Assembly: GCA_027627225.1 (NCBI GenBank)
Contig: CM051024.1
Location: 78,828,504-78,892,503, forward strand
Source of the DNA: Congeria kusceri
Lineage: Eukaryota > Mollusca > Bivalvia > Myida > Dreissenidae
Length of the DNA: 64,000 nt
Direction of reading: 5' to 3'
In this document: piece after piece, positions 23,501-33,784 of the stretch
Numbering within the stretch: position 1 is the first letter of the stretch
How the letters are laid out: each line of letters opens with the position of its first letter
Made by a program: the position numbers and the translations under genes
Notes under the pieces: generated by a model
Seen by the model: only the letters and a program-made list of their open reading frames with translations
Database searches by the model: none
What the model was told of the DNA's origin: nothing

Positions 23501-25711
23501 ATTAAAAATACATTTTGTGAAACTGCAGGAGAAACCCTTTATAACATGACATAGACGTGCACGTAAACATAGATATAATATTATTCCTAATATAAACTAC
23601 CTTGCAACATTTTGTGCGTGTTTCAAACCACAAGTCAAACGTTTATATCTATGTTTAAGGATTAGGTCAACTCATCCACATTGATAGACGAGCCCTTTAT
23701 TAATGTCGTCCTATTTTAATTCGCTTTGTTCACCTATTTGTTTTTAGATAAAATCGATATGTCAGTGTGAATACAGACTGTTCCCATTTGAAAGGTTTCC
23801 AGATCACGTGAAACCCCTCAAGGGCTATGCCTTCAAACCACTGGCGATAATGGTAAGGATGTAATGGTCTTATCAGATGTAGATGACTATGTCCTAAGCT
23901 CCCATTTAACTATTACAAATGCAAGTAACAAACAAACTTTATATGTAATTTTTGAATAAGCCTAACTGAAAAATACTGCGAAATATTGACAGGACATACA
24001 AATTAAAACGCAATTTATATGTATGTTAACCAATGACATGTATAATCTAGGTTCATTTGCTATCGTTTACGATGTATACATATGTGTCATTGTAATGCCC
24101 CATCTCCAAAAATGGGGAGCATATAGTCACCGCTTAGTCCGTCCGTCCGAATTCTAATTTAACTGACATTCAGTTTGTCTGGATAAAAAATACATTCTTT
24201 CTGCCCATTCTTCCTTCCGTCTGTCAGGTATTTGGTTTCACGTGATTTCAGGCAGAAATGACTACAATTCAATAAATCTAAAAATAATGCCTCATTCCAT
24301 GCAAAATAACATGCGTATTTTTTTCAAAAGTTATTGCACTTGGAGTACTATCATATCCGCGATAGTTATCAGGAACCAGTGACTCAAGTTAAAGAAAACT
24401 TAATGTGCAACATACCGACCAAGAGAACACGCACATATTCGTATGACGTTTCGGTCTTTAGATTTATCTTTGAGTTACTGCCCTTCGCTAATACTATGTT
24501 GTAGTTTTATTTCCGCCTTAGATCCCATGAAACTGAAATCCAATTAAACTTTATATGAAGCATCTCTACCACGACGACATGCTTTATTTATCATGGAGTT
24601 ATTGCCATTTTATAAGCAAATAATAATTGTCTTTTCCGCTTAAACTCGCATGATCCAACATTTATTAAATTTTGGGTTCACTGTGCAGCATCCTGACTAT
24701 AAGGCATATTGTTAGGTCGTTCTGGTCTTATGCTTTATCATGGATTTATTTTCCTTTGATAATAAAATGATGTATCTTCATTTTCGCGCTAGATCTTAAG
24801 AACTAATGACTCAAATTCAACAGCCGGAAACATGGTGCTTTATGTGCACCATCCATACTATGACGACATACGCATATGGTTAGGTCGCTCCGGTCTAATG
24901 AGTTATCATGGAATTATTGTCCTATGATGATCAATTTCTTCATTTTCGCACTATAACTCAGAAAATAAAACTTACATTCAATGCAGCTGCATGTCCAGCA
25001 TCCCAATCAAGAGGGCGATCGCATTTATCCCTTTTAGTGTAAATGCATCATGCAGTTATTGCCCATTGATATTAAAATAATATGTATTTTCATTTCGTCT
25101 CTTTCCCTTAGGACCTATAAATAACTTAAATTCAATAATTGATCTATGATGAACATTATTAAAAGATCTAAGGTTATTATGATTAATTGTAACTATGTTT
25201 CTAGTGTTTACCACTTCAGATGGTATTGAAAGAGTATCCCTTCGCCTTGTGGATGGATTCATCTATACGTTTTAAGCAATCCAACATATCTCGACTGTTC
25301 GACATGGCACGGCGCCTGGACGTAATCTGCGTGGCCGGTGGCGGCAATGTCGCTCTTCGAACACTTCCAGCGACGTTCGAATATTTTGGCGAGCAACCAT
25401 GCACCTTCAGGAACCTGTCAGAAATTCAAGCTGGATTTTCGATTTCGCGAACAACACCATTTGTTGTAGAGAACATACTTAAGCCTTGGATTGCGTGTGC
25501 CCTTTTGATCGACTGTATGGTTCCCCACGATGGATGGAGCAAGTATTTTGATTGTGGTCGTAATGGCAATGTTTATGGTGATTGCCATAGATATGATCAG
25601 TCCATATGGAGCATAGTGCTCTACCGTGCATACGGCTATGATGTCTTCAAACGCATGCAAAGATTCGAAGGAAAATTTGTGAAACTGCCTTGGCTTCAGA
25701 TAAATTTATAA
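17489..25711 (+). CDS. Copy B: DUF1647/GT-A glycosyltransferase-like type II membrane protein (six exons)
   Basis: Join 17489-17534, 19825-19992, 21382-21495, 22607-22803, 23748-23852, 25220-25711: all junctions are GT-AG, phases agree (1,1,1,0,0), and the 1122-base CDS reads 373 aa. Residues 1-8 are basic (MEILRRNK), then a hydrophobic span WLSFVVLAAAVLYWLM (9-24) is assembled across the exon 1/2 junction: a signal anchor, as in Golgi type II enzymes. A Ser/Thr/Pro-containing stem follows, then the core: DPVFITGVSSNHLHESL, MIFYDLG, RLFPFERFPDHVK, YAFKPLAIM, and VLKEYPFALWMDSSIRF with D223 in a WMDSS motif. The order (FITGVSSNH, YDLG, FPF..PDHV, WxD(S/A)S(I/V)RF) is that of metazoan DUF1647 proteins, thought to be GT-A-fold sugar transferases; donor and acceptor are unknown. 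Several N-glycosylation sequons are present. Family assignment is by recognition, not search; the exon model is seen directly. Confidence 0.82.
17745..18030. repeat. Dispersed repeat in intron 1 (also 50500-50790; inverted copy 39855-40145)
   Basis: The segment containing 'cgtgccgaaccagatatat', 'cagtaacctgtttttctatttacca' and 'gatgattttgctgaaccg' recurs in copy C and, reverse-complemented and more diverged, near copy D. At D it is joined to a second inverted arm to make a hairpin (40087-40209). Confidence 0.7.
18706..18921 (+). CDS. Candidate cassette exon of copy B (216 bp, symmetric phase 1)
   Basis: An open frame runs from 18630 to a TAG at 18930-18932 without an early ATG. It is preceded by a pyrimidine-rich acceptor (CTTTACTTCAG) and contains a perfect donor GTAAGT at 18922. 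The stretch between is exactly 72 codons and begins and ends in phase 1, the same phase as the exon 1/exon 2 junction, so it could be included without shifting the frame. The product begins GSFLPTYESLAEQALLYTLK and contains VSHRLYLFDKLIERVHNYG. Inclusion would split the signal anchor. If the donor were not used, the TAG would end a short secreted-like protein. In copy C a deletion removes most of it (breakpoint near 51471). No domain is recognised; exon status is inferred. Confidence 0.4.
20464..20795. repeat. 87-bp in-frame tandem repeat in intron 2 of copy B
   Basis: The core GTGCTAGAATCAT recurs at 20525, 20612 and 20699, spacing exactly 87 bases (29 codons), with a further degraded unit on each side. 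Because the unit is a multiple of three, the minus strand stays open for 182 codons (20289-20837), giving a repeated (R/K)MV(E/K)VCI..NCILQKR motif. The copy C array (57.39-57.72 kb) keeps an open frame of 180 codons. Most likely non-coding. Confidence 0.8.
24090..25110. repeat. Intron 5 repeat block of copy B (CCGTCCGTCC head and ~140-bp degenerate units)
   Basis: Begins at a 'ccaaaaatggggagcata...cttagtccgtccgtccg' head, then about five degenerate units of roughly 140 bases. Each contains a variant of 'gcatccTGACTATAAGGC...TTAGGTCG(T/C)TC(T/C)GGTCT...ATCATGGA(G/T)TTATTGCC...TTCATTTTCGCGCTAGATC'. The whole block is repeated at 60890-61910 in copy C, so it predates the duplication. Confidence 0.75.
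25220..25711 (+). CDS. Copy B exon 6 (C-terminal catalytic-like half)
   Basis: Acceptor CCACTTCAG precedes ATGGTATTG; phase 0 from exon 5 gives ...LAIM-MVLKEYPFALWMDSSIRF. The 163 codons end at TAA 25709-25711. Notable blocks are WMDSSIRF (residues 221-228 of the protein), VICVAGGGN, FRNLSEIQAGFSISRTTPFVV, GWSKYFDCGRNGNVYGDCHR and SIVLYRAYGYDVFKR. The last resembles the receptor-binding end of GT-A-like enzymes, though the exact acceptor-binding residues cannot be assigned. Confidence 0.85.
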   Translation: MVLKEYPFALWMDSSIRFKQSNISRLFDMARRLDVICVAGGGNVALRTLPATFEYFGEQPCTFRNLSEIQAGFSISRTTPFVVENILKPWIACALLIDCMVPHDGWSKYFDCGRNGNVYGDCHRYDQSIWSIVLYRAYGYDVFKRMQRFEGKFVKLPWLQINL

Positions 25712-26067
25712 ATAATTAGGATTAAAACCAAAACCAAGCATCTGGATAGATAAGTTTTCTATATATACTCGGTTTTGGCTTTTAATATTATGCCAAAATT
25801 CAATAATCCATTATTTATGCAAACTAGTTGTTATTAAAGTGCTAAAATAGTTTTGATAAACTCAAGCAAAGAATGACTGTATTACAATCCAAACCAATTG
25901 AGTCTACCATTCTCGTGTATAATTGTTTATTCAGATGTGAAACGTGTCATGCAGTCATTTTTGACATACCATTATACGGATTTTAGACAGACAAACAGCT
26001 GTCTGATATATTTTGCTAAATCACGCATCTATGTTACTGAATGTTTAGTTGTAGTCATTTTACTTCA

Positions 26068-26073
26068 AATAAA
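26068..26073 (+). terminator. Possible poly(A) signal for copy B
   Basis: AATAAA about 357 bases after the copy B stop codon, conserved in copy C at 62876-62881. Position and conservation are the only support. Confidence 0.35.
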
Positions 26074-26264
26074 ATCACCTCATATATTACAAATATACAA
26101 ATATATTTAAATATTTACATCAACTCTCACTTTGTTACTGTTATGGCGTCGCCAATAGAAAAATAAATCACCCACACTAAAACATTTTCATGATTTTCCA
26201 TTATATGTAATAAAACATAATTTACTGTCTAGAGACTTTTGGAAATGACAATACAGATATTAAC

Positions 26265-26460
26265 ATGGACATCACAGGTCGGAGTGTTGTAATGGATATA
26301 GTGTCCGCCTTGCGGTCGGGAGGTCGTGAGTTCGATCCCTACTCAAGGAGCGTTCAAATGATCTTTCGCAAACAGCACCAAGTACAAATACTGGTTCTAC
26401 CCAGGAAACAGACCCGAACGTGTCTTGATAAGCCTACGGCCGTTGAGCTTAAATAGTAAT
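26265..26460 (+). mobile_element. tRNA-derived SINE
   Basis: A-box-like TTGTAATGGATATAGTGTCC at about 26287 and B box GAGTTCGATCCC at about 26329, separated by a GC-rich stem-like stretch, then a non-tRNA tail. It lies in the 1.74 kb absent from copy C. Confidence 0.65.
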
Positions 26461-26638
26461 AACATGAAGTAACAGGGACATCCATACACTCATGCAAGGA
26501 AATCGCATCTTAAAAAATAGACATGGTGATTAATTTCTGGAATTTTACGAAGGTCAAAACTTTATGTTTTGAATTGGTGCATCACATCAGAAAATGGCAC
26601 TTGTACCACTATTTCGACCAAGAAATTAAAGTAATCGA

Positions 26639-26788
26639 ATATAAATAGCATAGGCAGTTGAGGGGTATAGTAAATATTGCACCCCGAGGAGAATGATGCC
26701 AGAAGCCTGGGTTGACATCACTCTTCGAAGGGGGGGGGGGGACAATATTTACTATACCCTTCAAAATGCCTGTGATATTTATTTTATT
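26639..26788. repeat. Hairpin MITE with poly-G tract
   Basis: The left arm 'ggcagttgaggggtatagta...' and the right arm '...tactatacccttcaaaatgcc' pair over about 47 bases, with a GC-rich loop and a G run at 26731-26741. A remnant with the left arm is near copy D (40320-40400). Confidence 0.75.
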
Positions 26789-26957
26789 GTACCGAACAAA
26801 AATATTATAATTCAAAGAACACACTAGTCTTACATTGTAAACTAAAGTTTATTGTTGGAAAATCAAACGCTCGTCGACATTTATTTTTTTTTAATACATT
26901 TTAATAAGCGCCTACTGATCATTAGCTTATAATACGGATTTCTCAGGGGGTATATTA

Positions 26958-27103
26958 GATAATTAACCCATGGCTGAGAGGCTGATATGAAATAATATCA
27001 ACCCGAGAAATGTTATATCAACCGAGGCGGTAGCCGACGTTGATATGACTTTTCAAGGGTTGATGTTATTTCATATCACCCTGTCAGCCATGTGTTATTT
27101 ATT
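26958..27103. repeat. Hairpin MITE
   Basis: The left arm (26958-27004, containing CATGGCTGAGAGGCTGATAT) pairs with the right arm (27057-27103, containing ATATCACCCTGTCAGCCATG) over about 45 bases, with a second inner pair, 'atatcaacc...gttgatat', in the loop. Foldback element without coding capacity. Confidence 0.8.
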
Positions 27104-28670
27104 TCATTATACCGAACAATCCTTAAAACACCTTGAAATTATAAGCTTCGTGATTTTTCCCCCTTACTTAAATGTAGACTACAGTAACTTGACATTACCA
27201 TTTTACAATACAATAATTATATAGTTAAAACAGTAAATCAGCCTTCCGTACTATCCAATGCTTCGCAGACATGACCTTAATTTGTACTGGCATACTATTG
27301 AGTGTGTACAGCTATATTTTGACGTATCAATTTTTAAGATAGCGTGAGCGATATGAAGTTTATACAGCGCGTTAGTTTAAATCGGTTATAAACATGGCGA
27401 AATACGGACGAACGTTAGATCGCGTGATTCAAACAGGAATAATACACAGTTGATTGAAAGTGTTTACTGGATATAATATCACATAACATATCAATGTGTG
27501 GCATAATCTGCAAACAAAATGAGCAGTGACGACACAAACCAGCTTTCAATGGACTAATAATATTACATAGGATTGTGTTGAGTCGTGTTTAAACACAGAA
27601 TTAAAGAAACCATGCATCGGTGATGTCTAAGCCTAAAATTATTTGGGAGGCCAAAATTGATAATCGGATAAAGGTTTGGGGACAAAATACGAATTTAAAG
27701 ATACGTTCTGACCAGTCATGGCGATTCGAAAACATATCGCGTTTCTGATAATCACGGTCCACATGAAAAATAATTAAATTGAAATAGAAAAGGTTAAGCT
27801 TTGTAGATACAAAAAGGAATTGAAAATGCTTGTAGCTGGTTATTAATTGTAAAACGACGTCAGCACTTTGGAGCAGTTTGGAGGTAAAAGTTGCATAGTC
27901 GTCAAAAAAACCACGCTGTTTTATTACTAGCTCCGCGCGAGGGTGATATCAAAAAATATTACCCTGTGGTATAACTGTTGGTCTATGGAAAAAAACACAG
28001 AGAGGTCACCTGAGGTGTAATAATAAAAAGTATATCCCGCTCGGTGTATATTGCATTCCAACGCCATGACATATTAAAATTATACAGTGATGGGTATAGG
28101 GGATTTTAAAATATTAAAACGAAATGAGGTATAATAATATATTTGATAGTAACCACAGCGTCTCAATCGTTAACTTATTTAATACATTTTAGTTAGTTAC
28201 TTTATCAAACCAAAGTGCTCAGTACAAACGTTTGCAGTGATGCATTGTAAAGAAACTCATAATTATGTCTGATTGTCTGATAGTGCTTTTAGTGGCAAAA
28301 GTTTCAGTTGTGAATACATAGCTGTTGATGTCAATGACAGACATGCATTGTCGGTTATAATTGTACTAATTTAAATCTGCAAAGGCAATTGGAATGACTG
28401 TGTAGAAATGCATTTGACTTATATTACAAAGCTGACGATAAATGCATATCAAAACTTTGAATAACTAAAAGAAACCATAGCGTCTATTATTCATACAAAC
28501 ATGCATGTTTTTATGAAAGGGGAACTCTTTTTTAAACAACCGGCACCAAAGGCGAAATTAGATCATACGATAATGACAAACAACGATGATTCTGCCAAAA
28601 GATAAACTGTCTTAAGCGTCAAAATGATATCAACAGACGATCTCAAAAAAATACTGAGAACTTTTATAGA

Positions 28671-28890
28671 CACACGAAATTTGGATGATAATTATTGTCC
28701 ACATTTTGCGTTTCTATGAAATTATACACAGCGACAATTATCGCCATCATCTCCAATCGCCGCTGTGTAGCACACAGCGATAATTATCGTCCAAATCTCG
28801 CTTCGTCGCATCCTCGCGGTCTGGCAAGCAACGATAATTGTCGCCCAAATCTCGCTTCGTCGCATCGTTGCCTCTGGCTTTACGCACGAG
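28671..28890. repeat. CGATAATTATCG-type repeat array, left arm
   Basis: Starts 'cacacgaaattt' and carries four variants of a palindrome centred on CGATAATTATCG (about 28685, 28731, 28779, 28831), each followed by 'ccAAAT(C)TCGCTTCGTCGCATC' and 'CGCGGTCT'-type sequence. It is the inverted counterpart of 32800-33000. Confidence 0.8.
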
Positions 28891-29088
28891 ACATTGTTGC
28901 ATTCCGCACCGTCATTATTTTATATCGCTCTTAGGCCTTGACACAGTGCAGACGTGTTTTTGAATTCTCAAAATAATAAGCGTTTTATGTGAATAAAAAC
29001 TGGAATTTAACTCTGATTTTGATCAGTTGTGTGTGATAATTTTCAATATTTCACATAATTTCGAGGTTATTATTCAGCCAGTGAAAAC

Positions 29089-30220
29089 GTGGGATTTTAT
29101 TATCAGGACCAGGTTGATGTTAAGCAGCGGGTCCGCGCAAAGCAAGATGTTACTTCAATCCGGGTTGCAGACCAGTTTCCAAAAGAGATCCAGGAAAGGC
29201 GCAGAAAACACATTACATTTATGAACAAGTGTCGCAGTGAAGGTAGATTTGTAAACCTTAACTATGCTAAGCTTTATGTTGACAATCAAGTATACACCGC
29301 TGACACTGTTCCGATTGTTGAGCGGTCAGCCGACGAGCCAATGAGAACGAGTGATGCTGCGGCCCGACCTTTGGAAACAGAGCAGAGACGGCTACGTGTA
29401 TTGCAGTGGAATGTGCAGGGCCTGGCGAATAAACATTCTAACTCTGACTCTGAATTTCTAAATCGTATTTCCGATTTTGATATTTTAGTGTTCTGTGAAA
29501 CATGGACTAATAACCATTCAATAGTTAACATTAACAATTTTGATAATTTGCACTGTCCAAGACCTAAACGTTTTAGTGGTGGAATTATTGTATACTGCAA
29601 ATGCTTTCTAAGAAATTATATTGAGATTGTAGAAATCAATCCGAATGGATTATTATGGTTTAAATTGAGTAAGTCGCTTACAGGAACAGATAGGGATATA
29701 TTCTTTTGTTGCAGCTATAGCCCGCCAGAAGACTCTACTGTATATACAAGTGTTTCTTCGCCTTTATATAACTTTGACTTTTGTGAACAAATTAATTCAG
29801 ATATTAGAAAGTATTGTACCATTAATAATATTGTTTTAATAGGTGATTTAAACAGTAGGGTGGGCCTTACATCAGATTTAATAGGAGATATTAATTTAGG
29901 TAGATTTATTGAACTCCCCGAGTATGATTCGTCTTATGAATTAGCAAAACGTCTCAGCTTTCATAACAGTGTCAACGGTTTTGGTAGTAAGCTATTACAT
30001 TGTTGTAAGGATAATTCTATTATTATTGCTAAGGCAGACTTGACAATGGCAAATACACCTATCATAATCCGACTGGTTAAGGTTCAAGCGTTGTTGATTA
30101 TGTTATTACAAATACCAAAATATTTAGTAAAATGACGTCATTTGTTGTTCATGATATAACAAAATTCTCTGACCATTGTCCGGTTGAATTTACAATGAAT
30201 TTAGATGGCTGTATTGCTGT
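29089..30220 (+). pseudogene. LINE ORF1-type C-terminus joined to endonuclease domain, frameshifted
   Basis: The first 75 or so residues (VADQFPKEIQERRRKHITFM, then AKLYVDNQVYTAD) resemble the C-terminal domain of L1-type ORF1 proteins (family pattern EQFP.EI..RRK...KLYVNG). In the same frame follows an exonuclease/endonuclease/phosphatase fold: LRVLQWNVQGL, VFCETWT with the catalytic Glu, GGIIVYCK, and VLIGDLNSRVG with the Asp-x-Asn motif. The frame shifts near 30130, and the last motif (FSDHCPVEFTMN) is in the next frame at about 30165. So the endonuclease is complete in motifs but not translatable as one chain. Confidence 0.75.
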
Positions 30221-30684
30221 TATTAACGATACTGAATATATTGAACAAGTCATGTGGGGCTCCCATAACCCAGATACATTTGCCAACCTTTTAGAAAACA
30301 ATAGAACTATGCTTGATAGAATTCAAAATGAACTGCTTTCAGGTAAACTTGATATAAATACATGTATTGAATCATTGTCTAAGGTGCTTTTTGATATCTC
30401 GTTTTTGATACATGGTAAGGTTTTAAATAAATATTATTCAACTAAAATTAAAAAATCACCATGGTTTAGTGATGCATGCAGATCATCTAAAAATAGATTC
30501 TTAACTGCCAAACGAACTTTTAAAATTAATCCTACAGAAAATAATAAAACTGCTTTTTTACACAGAAGATTTATAATAACGAAAACAATAAACTGTCTAA
30601 CATGTATAAACAAAATTCTAAGAATTTTTGGAAGTATATTAAAAAATTTAGTAAGAAAACTAGTGTGAATCCAACAGATGTTTC

Positions 30685-32098
30685 ATGTTTAAAAATATTT
30701 CAAACTTTGTTAATGTTTCGGCTATTCATACTGAAAGTGTTAATGAGATTGATATAAATATTGATGAGTTAGATACGGATTTTTCAATAGATGAAGTGGA
30801 AAAAGGAATATCATTGCTTAAAAGAAATAAAAGTTGCGATCTTGATGGCAACGTCTGTGATTTTATCATAGATGCGAAACATTTTATTGCAACATATCTT
30901 GTTGTAATTTACAACTACATTTTTAATAATGGCAGTTATCCAGATGCTTGGTCCAAGGGTGTACTTGTACCTATTCATAAAAAGGGATATACCAAAGATC
31001 CCTCTAATTATAGGGGCATCACTTTGATCAATATGTAAGCAAAATTATTTTCACTATTACTTAGAAACCGCATAAACAGATGATGTGAAAATAACAATAA
31101 ATTTAATGATTCTCAATGTGGGTTCAGAGATAAAGCATAGTACAACTGAATGCATTTTCATTTTGCATTTGATCATCCAGAAAGTTTTAGCGACTAATAA
31201 CAAATTATTTTGTGCATTTATTGACTTTGAAAAGGCTTTCGATACTCTAAATCATGATGCTATATGGGTAAAACTTGTAAAATACGGATTGAATTGTAAA
31301 ATCATAAATCATAAAAATATGATAAAGTATATTTATCAAATATTAAATCTTGTGTCCGATTTACTTCTGACATGTGTTATTCAGAATTATTTGACATATC
31401 ACTGGATTTGAAACAGGGTGAGCCCCTCTCGTTCCGTTTTAGTTATACTTTTTATTGACGACATTACTGATTATATTGATGTTATATGTTTATCGGACCG
31501 AGATATTGAACAGTTATCATTTTATCTTCTGTTATTTGCTGATGACATAGCGCTTTTTACAACTAATCCGATAAGTCTTCAGGCACAACTTAACAGCATA
31601 TCGCAATACTCGACATGTGGTTTAAAAATTAATGTTAACAAAACTAGGATTTGTATATTTGAAAAACCTAGGAGTCGCCATACTTACCAGTGGGTTATAA
31701 ATCAGCAACCTTTCGAAATTGTTGACAGCTTTTGCTACTTGGGTATTATGTTTTATTACACTGGAAATATGCGATATGCCGTGAAAGCTCTGTCTGATCA
31801 AGCCCTTAAAGGATACCATATTCTTCTTTGCCTATTTAATAATGTCAAAATAGATATTAAGACTAAATTACACTTATTCGATTGTATGATTTTACCTATT
31901 ATTTTATACGGTTCAGAAATATGGGGAATATATAACTTTGAAGAAATTGATGCTTTACATTATAAATGTCTTACAATTTTTATTGGTGTAAAACAGTCAA
32001 CCCCCAATATGGCCGAATTAGGAGAAACTGGCACATATTCGTTATCGGTATTGTGCAAGGAAAGATCTCTGAAATATTACATAGAATTAATGAAATAA
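30685..32098 (+). pseudogene. LINE reverse transcriptase, broken in several frames
   Basis: Pieces in order: FSIDEVEKGISLLKRNKSCDLDG (fingers), WSKGVLVPIHKKG and NYRGITLINM (then TAA at 31036-31038), AKLFSLLLRNRINR (stop TGA after it), CAFIDFEKAFDTLNH (catalytic motif A, about 31210), and LFADDIALF (motif C with the two aspartates, about 31532). A thumb-like LKINVNKTRICIFEK and FEIVDSFCYLGI follow. At least one frameshift and two nonsense changes separate the pieces. Motifs identify a LINE reverse transcriptase; it cannot be active. Confidence 0.85.
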
Positions 32099-32799
32099 TC
32101 TTAATGTTAACATCAATACTTTTGCTATTCTTAGACAACGGACTTGTGACCAATATTAACAAACATGGTTAAAATCCAATATGCCTAAATTATTCTATTA
32201 TTGCAAATTTAAAAGTGAATTTGAATACGAACACTATTTAGACTATGTATCGCATGCTTAATCTAGAATATCTCTAACACGATTACGTCTGAGCTCACAT
32301 AACTTACACATTGAAACTGCCAGGTATACAAATACAGAAAGGAATAATAGCGTGTGTAGATTGTGTTCAAAAAACGTTGTTTAATCAGAACACCATTTTT
32401 ATAATGCTGTAATGTTGTTATAATGCAGTGCTTTTACGTCATGAATTGCTCCCTGTCTGAATGTATTTACTATATTATGATATGCTCTGTTGTATTGTAT
32501 TGCATAACATTGTATTTATATAAGTATCCTTGTGTGTCATGGCCATAATGTTTATGTAAATTGTAAAAATGGCCGAAGGCAATGCTTTTGCCAATAAACG
32601 AACGAATTATTTTATACCCGCGCACCTTAAGACGGTGTCAGAGTAAAAAATTCATAGACACCGACGAAGAAACTGTCATTCATATTTTTTCATATTATTT
32701 CAATTGCAACGGCGGGAAATTGTAACCAGTGTAAATACCAAACTCTACCCGTACACTTTATCAAGGAAATTTCATCCTTCCAACAGTTAATCACGGGGC

Positions 32800-33000
32800 A
32801 AAGATGCGACGATGCGACGATAAGACGATGCGACAGTGCGACATTTGGGCCATAATTATCGCTGCGTACAAGACCGCGACGACGCGGAGATGCGAAAATG
32901 CGATATTTAGGCGATAATTATCGCTTTATATCAGACCGCGAACATACGAGGATGCAAAAACGCGAAACTTGAACGATAATTATAGTCAAAATTTCGTGTA
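32800..33000. repeat. CGATAATTATCG-type repeat array, right arm (inverted)
   Basis: Reverse-complement counterpart of 28671-28890, ending 'aaatttcgtgta' where the left arm begins 'cacacgaaattt'. Three palindromic centres at about 32850, 32911 and 32975, spaced about 60 bases, with GACGATGCGAC-type stretches between. Confidence 0.8.
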
Positions 33001-33184
33001 TTGACGTTTTCAAAGTGCGAGATCTGCAGATTATTAAAATTAAAACGTCGCATTATCGCATCGTCGCCGTCTTGTACAGAGCGAAATTTTCACTGACGAA
33101 ATCAGGGTCCGTTAATTTCTATTCGCAGTGTTTACAGTAGAACGCTAAGAAGAAAGTAACTCCTACACAAATAGCACAATTATA

Positions 33185-33775
33185 TGCTCAAGAGTTGTTC
33201 TGCTATTTTGCTAGAGTTGTTCTGCTATTCTGCTGGAGCTATTATTCTATTCTGCAGTTGTTATTCTGTTATTTCTGCTGTTCTGTTGCAGTTGTTTTAA
33301 TGTTATGAACTGCAGTTCAGCCGAAGTTGTTCTTTCAACAGACTTAAATGAGTTACTAACTTATTTAAGCAATAATGGTAATATTTGTGTCGAGTTATAG
33401 GTTTTATTTGATATACAGATGCAATGCATAATTAACAAAAATCATACAGTATTTTGTCTTTTAATGGGTTGCGCTATTCAGCTATTCTGCTATTCTACTG
33501 GAGTTGTTCTGCTATTCAACTGGAGTTGTTCTCCTATTCTGCTTGAGTTGTTCTGCTATTCTGCTGTAGTTGTTCTGCTAGTCTGCTGTTCTGCTGGCGT
33601 TTTTCTGCTATTCTGCTATTCAACAGGAGTTTTCTGCTATTCTTCTGCAGTAGTTCTGCTATTCTGCTGGAGTAATTTTGCTATTCTGCTGGAGTTGTTC
33701 TGCTAGTCTCCCATTCTGCTGGCGTTTTTCTGCTATTCTGCTATTCTGCTGGAGTTGTTCTGCTATTCTGCTAAT
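33185..33775. repeat. TTCTGCTATTCTGCTGGAG minisatellite
   Basis: Short units of TTCTGCTATTCTGCT and GGAGTTG in varying register, in two blocks (33185-33330 and 33475-33775) separated by about 140 bases of unrelated AT-rich sequence. The hydrophobic open frame at 33419-33706 is repeat-derived. Confidence 0.9.
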
Positions 33776-33784
33776 ATCTAACAG

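Larger units (their letters stand above)
17404..28652. repeat. Segmental duplication unit B (partner 50155-63731)
   Basis: Co-linear with 50155-63731 from 'tgcgatgggttgttttac' to 'acagacgatct'. Main differences: about 200 bp around 18755-18970 present only here; a 4.35-kb transposon present only in C; about 1.74 kb at roughly 26150-27890 present only here; a longer (TA)n in C. The aligned parts differ by scattered substitutions only. Confidence 0.95.
28970..32612 (+). mobile_element. Decayed non-LTR retrotransposon (LINE)
   Basis: In order: remnant of an ORF1p-like C-terminal domain (29089-29370), apurinic endonuclease domain (about 29390-30210), reverse transcriptase (about 30780-31800), C-terminal region to 32098, and a 3' part ending 'ccaataaacgaacgaa' (about 32612). 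Several frameshifts and stops. The 5' end is truncated and no target duplication could be fixed. It sits between inverted arms of the CGATAATTATCG repeat. Clade is not assigned. Confidence 0.85.

Noticed and set aside
24340..25110. CRISPR-like regular repeat array
   Set aside because: Units are about 140 bp, degenerate and contiguous, lie in a eukaryotic intron, and lack short identical repeats with unique spacers.
33419..33706. Hydrophobic, Cys/Leu-rich open frame that looks like a membrane peptide
   Set aside because: Entirely made of the TTCTGCTATTCTGC minisatellite.
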